From Psilocybe azurescens (Eukaryota; Basidiomycota; Agaricomycetes; Agaricales; Agrocybaceae), in assembly GCA_023853785.1 (NCBI GenBank), contig JAJIRX010001035.1:1-25424 (forward strand): a stretch of DNA of 25,424 nucleotides, given 5' to 3'. The first letter of the stretch is position 1; every line of letters starts with the position of its first letter. Both the position numbers and the translations under genes were made by a program. Below the pieces are notes generated by a model, which searched no databases, was not told the origin of the DNA, and was given only the letters and a program-made list of their open reading frames with translations. Below, piece by piece: positions 8,447 through 17,427 of this stretch.

Positions 8447-9252
8447 ATGGCCTCTAGATATCCCCTTCGTTCTCGGTCATGTGCTGATCCTGGTGATCAG
8501 CACTCAGACCATGTCATTCCGGACTCTGATCCAGATGTAGCCGGCAAACACAGTCCCAGATGCACATATAGTGATGTTGTGTCGCTGAGACCTCCCCCCT
8601 CCTTTGTATGATGGAGAATGGGATGCCAGTGCCCTGCTGACCGAAAGGTTAGCACATAATGGGAATGGCTCTATTCACGATGACAACCTTGGGCATACTG
8701 TAGTACCTACTAGTGATAGGAAAATACAGATTCTACTTCTTCTCCTGAGAATTCTGAAGATGATCAGAATGGTCCATGGACCACAGTTAAGAACAAGTGA
8801 ACTAAAAAGCTTAAAGCAGCTACAGCGCCGCAATATATCAACTGATGTAATGCATACAAAGAAACACGTCACTGAGCGCAATCCAGAAATAGACTTGGTG
8901 ATTAGAGAAGCCAAGAAATCCTTGACTAAAGATGATAAAGAAAGGATTCATCGCAGAAATAAGTGAATTCATCATGAATGTTCCCACTCACCTAGTGAAG
9001 GAACCTCTAAGAATAAAGGAAAGACCATTGACCCCAGAGAGTGGGGCAATGCTGGTATCCCTGCCAGTGAGCTGGATCCAAAGGCCCAGAAAAAAGCTAT
9101 AAAAATAGCCAAGAAAGCCAAGAAAGGATTTAACAATAAAGAAGCACCAGCTGTCCACATGGCTCCTATTATTAGCAAAAGCATATCTAATGCTCCTGGG
9201 ATCCGGTTTGACTGAGTTGCAGATCGCAATCGCATCAGGAACAAGCCCTTAC
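8447..9252 (+). pseudogene. Relic of a retroelement gag-like gene, cut by E2 LTR
   Basis: A chain of plus-strand frames starting at ATG 8447 (MASRYPLRSRS, then PRCTYSDVVSLRP). It continues as ENSEDDQNGPWTTVKNK and ends in a longer frame with REAKKSLTKDDKERI and GKTIDPREWGNAGIPASELD. The last piece resembles, from memory, N-terminal or Gag-like proteins repeated in agaricomycete genomes; I cannot confirm this by search. It is broken by frameshifts near 8600-8730 and by TGA codons after NK (about 8963) and after RFD (about 9214), both in places where CGA (Arg) would read naturally. Coding sequence can be followed to RNRIRNKPL just before 9253, where the E2 LTR begins. E2 therefore appears to have inserted into this gene. 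The other half was not found to the right. Confidence 0.65.
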
Positions 9253-9664
9253 TGTTACAATTTCAAGTTAGAGTCATGCAGTGTGCGTAATCTAACCACC
9301 AATCGTGTACAAGAACAAGTTCAAGTTCAAGTTGAGCAGGTTAAGCAGGTTGGATTCTCAAGAACTAGCTAAAGAATACAGTGGATCCTTCCTGGTATAA
9401 ATACTATGAACCGTACAGCAAGTTGAAACACGTTTGAATGTTCATCAGCAGATGTATATAAGAATAGAAGAAACAGATCAAGCATTCATCGAAAGATGTA
9501 TCATAAAAGATGGAAGTGAAATAAAAGATGGGGTTTCGGAGAATGATAGAAAGCAGAGTTCATCAGAGCGTACGATGATGTATCAATGATGTGAAAGATG
9601 ACAAAGAAAAGGAAAAGAAAAGAAAAGAAAAGAGAAAAGAAAAAGAAAAAGACTTGTCATAACA
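9253..9664 (-). repeat. E2 3' LTR (412 bp)
   Basis: Starts TGTTACAATTTCAAG and ends CTTGTCATAACA on the plus strand, like the E1 LTRs. It has one 60-bp unit (9421-9480) instead of three, and an extra ~30 bp (about 9517-9550) absent from E1. TATA box and predicted start region are conserved (TATAAATA 9396-9403, AGAACTAGCT 9361-9370). The left flank is CTTAC (9248-9252); the matching duplication would have been at the lost 5' end. Confidence 0.93.
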
Positions 9665-9726
9665 TTACCCCGTACTACACTCCTTATGCCTCAGAAGGAG
9701 TGAAGTCCATTATTTCTACGAGTTTG

Positions 9727-10475
9727 TTAGTTTCCATATGGTTCGCCGGTGGTGTTTGCAATTCCGGGCGTTGTTGAGAAGATTGTCGTCAACTCCTCCA
9801 TAATAGGGGTCAACGTGTTGTTCATTCTCTGGGTTATAACTGCAGTCTCGGAAGGAATGTCCGGGTGCGTATCGGTAACAATAGATGCACTTGAACTCGG
9901 GGCATTTTGGGCGAATATGTCCAGGTTCTCCGCATTGGTAGCAAGTGACCGATGTTGCGCTCGTTGAGCGATTTGTTGTAGTAGACGAAGCGGTGGACGA
10001 GCTTTGTGGACGGGTCGTTGTTTTAGAAGATTGTCGAGATGGGATCGTAGGGATCAGAAATCTTGAGGGAGTGGAGGTGGGAGGCGAAATGGTTTTCGCA
10101 CTGTGGGTGATTCATTACGATGTTTTCTCAACACATCGTACATCTCTCTTCTAATCCCCATGATTGAAGTTGATCCAGCAAAGCCGTTGCCATGGCCTGT
10201 CGAAAACGAGATCGTTGCCTGGCAAGATGGATTTCTCGTTCTTCTTGCTGATAGGCTCTGGAAACCTTTGCTAGGTGGTCGATGGCTAGAACAATGTCCG
10301 GGTCTTCAAAGTACGAGCAGATCTTCTGAGCCATTTCATCGTCGGCGAAGAGGTCCAGAGCTTCAGGAGTTGACAGTGTTTGAGCGTAACAAGGTATGGC
10401 AGGTTGTTTGCCTTGCAGACGTGGGTTGGCGGGGGTAGAAGAGGAAGAAGCAGCGGGAGTATCGATGAAAGACAT
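9727..10475 (-). pseudogene. E2 ORF3, accessory protein with two CCHC zinc knuckles
   Basis: Last frame before the 3' LTR, from ATG 10475 (MSFIDTPAASSSSTPANPRL), about 250 aa when three small frame changes are bridged (near 10157, 10060 and 9765). Order: Ser/Thr/Pro-rich N terminus; acidic helical region (LFADDEMAQKICSYFEDPD); basic helix (HLARQRSRFRQAMATALLDQ); a Pro-rich then Ser/Thr-rich linker; zinc knuckle CYQCGEPGHIRPKC (9943-9902, CX2CX4HX4C); second knuckle CIYCYRYAPGHSFRDC (9889-9842, CX2CX6HX4C); and a short tail ending near 9727. The knuckles imply nucleic-acid binding. The frame is separate from Gag, which has its own knuckle in E1, and sits where an envelope or accessory gene lies in some retroelements. 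E1 has lost the middle through a ~570-bp deletion. Zinc-knuckle proteins of this general look are common in agaricomycetes, but I cannot name the family. Confidence 0.75.
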
Positions 10476-10505
10476 GTTGCGTTGTTTCGATGATTGGGAT
10501 GGGGA

Positions 10506-10912
10506 TTAGAGATGGAACGACTTGGCCTTTTTAACCACTTTGGCAATCAGTGGAAGGCATTGGTAGAGTTCACATTCGATCAGGTTTAGCTTAAGGTGTT
10601 GAGATCTGGCCTGGTGGTGAGCAAGTCTAGCGGCAGCCAGGCGGTAATTCTGTTTTGCCGTTTCCTTCTGATCGATCGCTTTGTTGTATAGGGTGAGGAT
10701 TTCTCTTCGCAGTGTCTCAAGGTCTTCTACGGTTTGATCGGTCAATGGGGTATCAAAGATGGGAGTTTCAAGTTGGTTCGTTTCAGAGCTTCGGAGTGAA
10801 AGAAGAGGCGATGCATCGAAGAAAGTGAGGCATCAGGATGGTAGTGATGATCAAAGTTTGTGTAATTTGCGGTATTCTTGAAGAGTCTCGCTGTTGTCGT
10901 CAAACACGTCGT
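10506..10912 (-). pseudogene. E2 ORF2, small charged helical protein
   Basis: Counterpart of E1 667-1076. The C-terminal core (DQTVEDLETLRREIL ... LAHHQARSQHLKLNLIE ... IAKVVKKAKSF) is well conserved and ends with TAA 10506-10508; ORF3 begins 30 bases later in the same frame. The N-terminal part (YTNFDHHYHPDASLSS, LFFHSEALK) lies in another frame because E2 lacks one A near 10780 relative to E1. The codon matching the E1 start ATG is ACG here (10912). In E2 the ORF2 core is also in the pol frame, separated from it by two TGA codons (10851 and 10833). The function is unknown. Confidence 0.58.
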
Positions 10913-13900
10913 CTTTTTCCCATGTTGCTTCGGAGATAGGGAATCCCGTCCATTTGATAAGGTATTGATATTTTTGCTTTCCTTTCTTGGGTTTTCGTCC
11001 AGTCTTTCTGTGATTCAGAATAGTTTCGACTTCCCAGTGTTCTTTATTTTTGATTTTGGGTGGTGGTCTAGGGAAGTTTGGTCTGTATGTTTCCGTCTCT
11101 TTGTATGGCATGAGTAGAGTGGCGTGGAAGACGTCATGGATTCTCCATATCTTGGGTATTTTGAGTCTGTACGTGAGAGGTCCCAGGACTTCTGTGATTG
11201 TGAACGGGCCTTCTCGTTTCGGTTTCATCTTTGAGTGGTACCTCGTGGAGATGTTGCAGGAGTCTAGCCAAACTTTCGTTCCTTTCTCGAATGGTTTGAA
11301 GTTCGATTTTCGTCATTCAGCTATCCTTTGTCTTGCAAGTTCGTGGGCGGCTAACACTTCTTCTCGATCTTTCAGGAGATTTTTGACTTTTTCTTCCACC
11401 GATGGGGCTTTGGTGTTCTCGAATGCAAGTGGAATGGCCAATGGAGATGAACCTAGGGTGAGTTCGAATGGGGTTTTGACCCTTTCAGAGTGCTTCCTGT
11501 TGTTGTGAGTGAATTCCAACGTTCCAACTGACTTGTTCCAATCAGTTGGGTGTAAAGAACAATATATGGACAGGTAGGCTTCTATCTCTTGGTTGAATCG
11601 TTCAGTGGTTCCATCTCCTATTGGATGATAGGCCGTCATTAATTTGGACTTGATCCCTAAGAGTTTCATGAGTTCTTGGAAGACTTTTGCGGTAAATAGG
11701 GGATCTCGGTCAGAGATAATGCTGTCTGGGAGTCCGAATCGTTTGAAGAGGTTGTCGAGTAAGAGTTGAGCTGCTCCTTCCGCGTCGAGTGCCTCTCCCG
11801 GTTCCCCTTTCTTCCGGCAAGGTATTAAAATCACCCCTTAGTAAGCCCATGGTCTACCATGACCATGATTGCATCCACGATCTGTCCCGCGCTGTTCTTA
11901 ACTGGTGGTAAGTCGGTTAGAAAGTCCATAGAACAGTTTGCAAATGGTCGCGTAGAAGTTGGTCCGGCAATTGGCATGAAAGACGGGTGAGAGGGGTTTC
12001 TGTTAATCTTGAATTGCTGACAGATTCCGCAGCCTTTGACGTATTGTTTCACGAAGGATCGTAGTCCTGGCCACCAGTAATGTGCTTTTACTGCGTTGTA
12101 AGTTTCAAGTTCTCCGGGGTGTCCTGCTGATGGTAGATCATGAAAGGATTTTACTACTTGTTGGCGTAAATTTTGGTTCTTCGGTATATATGATTTGTTT
12201 TTATAAAAAATGACATTTTTTCTGTTGAATTCCTCCGTTTTCCAGTCGTCGAGGTCAGCTCGTAAGTTTGATGGTCCTTCTTGCAGTAGAGCCTTCAAGA
12301 TTTCTGCAATATCCGTGTTGAATTCTTCTGAATCGACAATTTTCTGTTGTAGTTCGGTGTCGATTAGATTGACAAAAAGCTCCTCTGGTAATAGAGTCAC
12401 GTCTTCGTTATCGTGGTCTTCGTCAGGTATAAAATCTGGCCTTCTTGATAAGGCGTCAGATTGAATCATTTTTGTCCCGGGCATGTGGATTAGTTTCAGA
12501 TCGAATTCGGATAGGTATAATGACCATCGAGCTTGCCGTCTATTCAGATTTCTTGGGCTTCTGAAATAGGTCAGGTTCTTGTGATCAGAGTGAATGATTG
12601 TCGTGTGTTCTGATCCTTGAATGTAATGTCTCCATTCCTGTAGGACTCGTACAATTGCCAGGAGTTCCCAATCGTAGATTTCGTAATTCCTTTCTGTTGC
12701 GGAGAAGGTTTTTGAAATAAATGCGCATGGGTGTCTATCGCCGTTTCCATTGAGTTGAGTCAGGACGGCCCCAGATGCATATTTAGAGGCGTCACATTCA
12801 ATTTGAAACAGTTTGCTCATGTCTGGCATCGAGAGAACTGGTTCTTCCGTGAATCATCGTTTTAGTTTGTCGAACGCTCGTTGGGCTGCGTTCGTCCATT
12901 CGAATTTCTTGTCCTTCCTTGGGAGATCGTTCAAGGGTTGCGCTACCGTAGAGAACTTTCTGATGAATTTTTGATAGAAATTTCAAATCCCAGGAATCCC
13001 CTGACTTGCTTGACTGTGGTAGGCGCAGGCCAGTCTCGGATTCCTTTAAGTTTTGATTGGTCCATGGAGATCTTTCCTTCTTCGATTATCATTCCCAGGT
13101 ATTCGACTTTTCGTTGTCTGAAGACACATTTTTCCCGGTTTGAGGTACAGGTTGTTATCTTTTAGCCTTTGCAGGACAATCTGTTCGTATCTCGCCAAGT
13201 CTTCTTGATTTTCGGCAAAGATTAAGATGTCGTCCATGTAAATAATTACGAATCCTTCCGATATTTTGCCTTCGAACAGCGAATCCATCATGGATTGAAA
13301 AGTGGCCAGGGAATTGCATAATCCGAAGAACATAACCGTGGGTTCAAAGAGTCCTCAATTCATTTTGAAGGCAGCTTTCCATTGATCTTCCTTTCAAATG
13401 CGAACATTGTTGTATCCTTGTCTGACATCTAACTTGGTAAAGAATTTTGCTCCTTTGAGTTTGTCCAGTAGATCAGGAATTTGTTGCAAAGGGTAGGCAT
13501 ACTTTATTGTCCATTCGTTTAGATATCGATAGTCCTGACAAGGTCGCAGTTTCCCGTCTTTCTTGGCTACAAAGAAAAAGGCGATGCGATGTCCAATTCT
13601 GATCTGACGATATATCCCTTGTCCAGCATTTCTTTAAGAAATTTGTCCTGTTCGATTTGTTCTTCCGGGGTGAGGCTGTAGACTTTGCATGGTTTCGATT
13701 TGAATTCAGGTTTCAGTTCAATTTTGTGATCCCAGGGTCTTGAGATGGGAAATCGATCTGCTGCTTTTTTATCAAAAAGTCCGAGGTAGTCATGGAGGTC
13801 CGGGGGAATAAGTTCTTCCAGAGGTTTAGCGGGTGTGCTGTTTTCGTGTTCCATTGCTAGAATTTGTGAAGCCGTAGTTTTCACGTTGATCCATGCCTGG

Positions 13901-14360
13901 TTCATTTCTTCGGAATCTTTTGCCTCAATAAAATCTATTACCAAAGCGTTGAAGTCCTCGAGTGGGGTGTCTGTGGTGTCCATGATCGGTTTGGTTTCTT
14001 CCAGTTCTTCTTCCATCGTGGTAGCATGGATGGATTTGGAAACTCTCCATTTGACTTTTCCAGTTTCCCAATCAATATCAGGGTTTCGTTTTTGAAGCCA
14101 AGGTAATCCTAGAATAATCTTGTGTTGTCCTAGTCCAGAGACAAATAGAATTTCCTTGTTTGTCCTGTTCCCGATAGTAAGATTGAGTTCTACAAAGGTA
14201 GAGATTGTTCCTTTCTTGTTGAGAGTTCCATCCACGTTGTACACCGTGAGGCTCCTCTTCAGGTTCTTTTGTTCGAGTCCTAGTTTCCTAGCGTAGTTTT
14301 GGTCAATGAATTTTCCACCAGCTCCAGAGTCAATTAGACCCGAGGTTTTGACGATTTGTG
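10851..14360 (-). pseudogene. pol: E2 pol, 5' truncated and with CGA-to-TGA stops
   Basis: Same domain order as E1: protease DSGAGG (14331-14320), RT with YMDD (13240-13229), RNase H (ECDASKYASG, HSDHKNL, SDALSRR), integrase HHCC (HDLPSAGHPG ... CGIC near 12032-12019), integrase core (CSMDFLTDLP, SDRDPLFTAK, TTERFNQE), GPF/Y module, and a complete chromodomain (YQYLIKWTGFP, TWEKDDVF) ending at TGA 10851-10853. Four stops stand where E1 has CGA arginine: 13394-13396, 13355-13357, 12854-12856 and 11313-11315. Other lesions are one-base changes near 13580, 13137 and 12986, plus the frame change at 11833-11836 that E1 shares. Sequence before the protease is lost. Confidence 0.93.
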
Positions 14361-14362
14361 GA

Positions 14363-14466
14363 GGGCTTTTGTGTCCCCACATATTCCGGCCGGAGTCCGC
14401 CCGGAGTCCGCTGCGGAATCCGCTATTCCGCTCGCGGAATGAGAGCAAAAATATGGCACAAGGCCC
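14363..14466. mobile_element. Small fold-back/MITE-like element at E2 break
   Basis: Begins GGGCTTTTGTGTCC...CATATT and ends AATATGGCACAAGGCCC, imperfect inverted termini, with a GC-rich interior containing CCGGAGTCCGCCCGGAGTCCG and the near-palindrome ATTCCGCTCGCGGAAT (14424-14439). It abuts the point where E2 homology stops. No ORF. It may be a MITE or the tip of a larger element whose identity I cannot tell. Confidence 0.45.
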
Positions 14467-14586
14467 TGTTATTTTATTTAATATCAATTCCGGCGGAATT
14501 GAACGGAATAGCCCGGAACGGAACCGAAAACGGAACCATAAACGGACTCATAATTTAATGTTATCGCTCGGCAATTCTCGGCAACT
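14467..14586. repeat. Degenerate CGGAA palindromes
   Basis: Contains the perfect palindrome CAATTCCGGCGGAATTG (14484-14500) followed by GGAACGGAACCG, ACGGAACC and AACGGACT spaced a few bases apart. Such clustered short motifs are seen near the ends of some DNA transposons as subterminal repeats. Here they may belong with the fold-back element to the left. Low certainty of what they do. Confidence 0.4.
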
Positions 14587-15235
14587 GTGAACAATGTCAC
14601 GTGCGTGACTTTTGGTTGCCACGTCGGTCCGTTGGTTACTCCAACCACCCCACCTCTTCCTCCAACCACCACCACCCCGCTGCCGCCGTCATGCGTGCCC
14701 TCACCACCTCGCTGTTGTCAGTCGGAGCCAGGCACCCGCCAACCCAACCCGACATGCATCGCATCACCACCAACCGAGGCCATGCACGACGATAACGCGT
14801 CCGTGTACGATGGTGACGACACCGTACAGCGTCGCGTACGACAACAACAACAACAACACCGGACCGATGGGGAACGAGGGGGGTGGGGATTGAGGTACGA
14901 GGTAAAGCGAGGTGGGTGGGGCACGAGGCGAACGAGGGGAGGCGACGAACGAGGCCGCGACACCACGTAAGTCGCGAATCCCACATACCGCCGCCACTAA
15001 CCGCCCCCTCCTTTTGATATAGGACGACGATGACGCCGCGTATGTACGGCATGTACTGCAACACGTACAGTACGACGACAGCACGTACAATGGCGGGCAC
15101 GACACGTACCGACAACAACAACAACAACGCGCACGGCACGTACCACGACACATACCGACAACAACAACGACACGCACGGCACGTACCGCGACACGCATTA
15201 CAACGCGAACGGCTGCATGCACAACGGCCATGACG
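14587..15235 (+). CDS. Low-complexity gene model A with 56-nt intron
   Basis: Possible spliced gene. Exon 1 runs from ATG 14587 to 14966: Pro/Thr-rich, then Gln, Arg and Gly-rich. A GTAAGT donor at 14967, a CACTAAC branch site at about 14994-15000 and an AG at 15021-15022 define a 56-nt intron. Exon 2 (15023-15235) continues in frame as TTTMTPRMYGMYCNTYS and Asn/Gln/His-rich repeats to a stop. The predicted product is about 195 aa, without a recognised domain. A parallel frame (15217-15441) is rich in His, Gly and Asp (GHDDRHGGHDGDGD), like the matching part of copy B, suggesting a frameshift near 15215-15235. The composition is strongly biased and the product may not be a protein at all; the shared intron signals are the main argument for a gene. 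Confidence 0.3.
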
Positions 15236-15745
15236 ACCGTCACGGCGGCCACGACGGCGATGGCGACCCGTCGACAACCACAACGGACGGGGCCACGTCA
15301 CGACAACCACAACGCGTGCGACGGACGCAGCGGCCACAAAGACGGGCGACAACGTGTACGGCGGACGCGTACCATGGCCACGACAACGATGGCGCGTACG
15401 ACTCGACCGACACGTTCGGGCGGGGGCTACGACCGATATGATCACCCTCCCGCCCCCCCTTTTTTTCATTTTTTACTTCTTTTTTCACTTTTTTCGTTTT
15501 TCTTTTTGTTTTCTCTTTCTCTTTTTGTTTTACATTTATATGTTTGTTCATTCATTTAATCCAAGTACATATGCTCCTGCCCAGCTTTTTTGTCTGTTAT
15601 GTTTTTGTTTTGTTTTTGTTTCAATGATGGATCTCACAACTAATAATGTAGTACATAGCTATTAATATATTATATTATGCTCATGAATTTACACTAAGAT
15701 TAAAAGACTAATATATTCCAGTTGAAATCCAACTGGATTCCATTT
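14938..15745 (+). repeat. Tandem module, copy A
   Basis: Shares with copy B (15920-16640) a GAGGCGACG...GACAC start, GTAAGTCGC, CCGCCGCCACTAAC, and a T/C tract ending ATATAG. Then comes a GC-rich repeat zone of TACGACAC/CACGACAAC words, a pyrimidine-rich tract (CCCTTTTTTTCATTTTTT), and an AT-rich tail with ATTAATATATTATATT and CATGAATTTACACTAAGATT. Spacing between copies is about 0.9-1.0 kb. Within copy A two ~45-bp minisatellite units (GACAC[A/G]TACCGACAACAACAA) lie at about 15098-15190. Confidence 0.75.
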
Positions 15746-15885
15746 CATTTTATGTGAAGTTAAAGTTGAAACTCCAACTGGAGTCCATCTGGAGTCCAGG
15801 TGGATTCTAATTGAACTCCACCTGGACTACAGTTGGACTCAAGTGGAATTATTTGGAGTCCACCTGGAGTCCACCTATCAAAGTT
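15715..15885. repeat. Array of TGGAGTCCA-type palindromes
   Basis: Repeats of CCAACTGGAGTCCATCTGG, CCACCTGGAGTCCACCTGG and their complements (GGACTCCA, GGATTCCA) in both orientations between module copies A and B. TGGAGTCCA is itself palindromic around G. A related CGGAGTCCG pair occurs at 14391-14410. No ORF. The array could form cruciforms or be subterminal repeats of a transposon. Confidence 0.6.
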
Positions 15886-15919
15886 AATTTTTGAACATTT
15901 ACATATGCGAGCAGGTAAC

Positions 15920-16640
15920 GAGGCGACGTGAACGCAGCTGTGACACGAAGTAAGTCGCAAACCCCACCCACCGCCGCCACTAACCCTCCCCCTCTTTCTC
16001 ATATAGACCGATGGCGTACGCGTACGTACTGCACGTACCACGACACATGCAACGTGTACGGTACAACAACAGTACGTACGAAAGCGGACACGACACGTAG
16101 GGACAACGACAACGGCATGCAGGATGCGTACCATGACATGTACGACACGCATGGCGGCCACGACAATGACACACACAACACCAAGTATGACACCCACGTA
16201 CGGCACCCACAACAGCCGCGAAAGATGACAACGACAACATGTACGACACCGAGTACAACGGCCACGCATGATGGCCACAACGGACACAATGGCTGCAAGG
16301 ACGACGACACGTACAGCAGATGCGTACCACGCCCACGACAACAGCATGTATGACTGATACAACCACCTGTCCACCACCCTTTTTTTAAAATTTTTTTTCA
16401 CTTTTTTTCTTTTGTTCTCTCATTTTCTTTTACATTTATGTGTTTGTTTGTTCATTTAACCCCAGTATATACCCTCCTGCCCATCTTTTACTCTGTTATG
16501 TTTTTTATTTTTATTTTATTTTGTTACAATGGACTTTGCATGTAGATAATAATGTAGTATATAGTTATTAATATATTATATTGCACTCATGAATTTACAC
16601 TAAGATTGATAGATTGAAATATTCTAGTTGGAATCCAATG
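15920..16640 (+). repeat. Tandem module, copy B
   Basis: Second copy of the module, diverged and somewhat shorter than copy A. It keeps the GTAAGT donor (15950), CACTAAC (about 15979-15985), ATATAG acceptor (ending 16006), biased GC-rich zone, T-rich tract (16381-16440) and AT-rich tail up to the ATTCTAGTTGGAATCC end near 16635. Confidence 0.75.
16007..16353 (+). CDS. Low-complexity gene model B, His/Asp/Thr-rich
   Basis: Frame after the conserved intron (15950-16006, 57 nt) of copy B, ending in a stop at 16351-16353. It encodes TYHDTCNVYGTT, DAYHDMYDTHGGHDNDTHN and THDGHNGHNGCKDDDTYS, the same Tyr-His-Asp and Gly-His-Asp/Asn style as copy A. The frame also stays open through the intron back to 15928, so splicing is not required. 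No known domain. As in copy A, biased repeats could generate an open frame by chance; similarity in amino-acid style between diverged copies is the only support for coding. Confidence 0.28.
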
Positions 16641-16800
16641 ATACAGGGTAGATTATATAAGCAGTGTATAGTATATGTATGATAGTAGTGGTAACTGTAT
16701 AAATCTATTTTTATATTCAGCCTAAAGGTGTGGGAAATTGTTTTTACTCAGCTTCAAGCCGTGGGAATTCCACTTTATTACTGTATTGGCTATAAATAAC
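16641..16800. other. AT-rich spacer, no gene seen
   Basis: Short AT-rich stretch with GTATAGTATATGTATGATAG and a TATAAATA at about 16792-16799 just before the pyrimidine repeat. No ORF that I would support. Confidence 0.5.
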
Positions 16801-16930
16801 TCTATTCCCCATCATTCCCCATCATTCCCCTCCATTCCCTCTCCAATTCCTTCATTCCCTCTTCAATCCCCCTCTATTCCCTCTATTCCCTCTATTCCCT
16901 TCACTCCCTTTCTCAATCCCTCCAGTCCTA
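16801..16930. repeat. Pyrimidine-rich CTATTCCCT microsatellite-like tract
   Basis: Runs of ATTCCCC, CATTCCCT and CTATTCCCT units on the plus strand, imperfectly repeated about every 8-10 bases. It covers an ORF rich in Ser, Pro and Ile (16738-17010) that is a by-product of the repeat. Confidence 0.8.
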
Positions 16931-16951
16931 GGGAATATGTGGGGAGTGAGA

Positions 16952-17427
16952 AGTACTGCTTCTGGGGTGTAGGTAATTTGAACTATCCAAAACCTTTTTG
17001 GTATAGTTAAAGATTTCAAATATAGCTTGAGTTTTCAAATTTTAATCCAAATTTCTACTGTTTAGGTATTCAAAGTTGTGGTGAAATTTCCAAATTTAGT
17101 AATTATTTTGGACAACCAAGAACAATAACATTTGGAACTGGTTTCAAGATTCCAAATTATAAAATTTTGGAAATTATATGTGTTGCTATGGGAACCAATT
17201 CAAATTAAAAATTATAACATTCAGAATCTCAAAACTAGTCCCAAATATTATTGTTCTTGGTTTTCCATGATAATTACTAAATTTAGACTTTTCAACTCAA
17301 TTTTGATTACTCAAACAGTAGAAATTTCAATTAAAATTTAAAACTGCAAACTATATTCAAAACCTTTAACAATATGGAGAAAGTTTTGGATAGTTTTAAA
17401 TTTGCTGCACCCCAGGAGTGTTTACTA
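16952..17427. mobile_element. Fold-back element, ~215-bp arms, ~40-bp loop
   Basis: Left arm (about 16952-17165) pairs with right arm (about 17207-17427). Tips read CTTCTGGGGTG (16959-16969) and CACCCCAGGAG (17409-17419). Internal matching blocks include AACTATCCAAAAC, AATTTCTACTGTTT and AACCAAGAACAATAA with their complements. The loop of about 40 bases has no ORF. This is the shape of a fold-back MITE. Flanking 8-mers outside CTGGGGTG/CACCCCAG agree at only five positions, so the target duplication is not certain. Confidence 0.8.

Larger units (their letters stand above)
9253..14360 (-). mobile_element. Ty3/gypsy chromovirus copy E2 (5' truncated, older)
   Basis: Second copy of the E1 family in the same orientation. 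It keeps the 3' LTR (9253-9664), ORF3, ORF2 and pol from the chromodomain up to the start of protease. Alignment with E1 stops at 14360, just upstream of the protease active site (E1 equivalent 4515). Gag, the primer site and the 5' LTR are missing, and an unrelated fold-back sequence begins at 14363. E2 differs from E1 at many positions and has several in-frame stops, so it is not mobile on its own. Confidence 0.93.

Noticed and set aside
9749..10438. Plus-strand frames across E2 ORF3 (72, 69 and 111 codons)
   Set aside because: Antisense shadows; the minus strand carries the zinc knuckles and the frames conserved with E1.
14636..15469. 277-codon minus-strand ORF rich in Arg, Val and Cys
   Set aside because: It is antisense to the biased GC-rich repeat; the open frame follows from absence of stop words in TACGACAC repeats. 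Splice signals and copy B support the plus strand instead.
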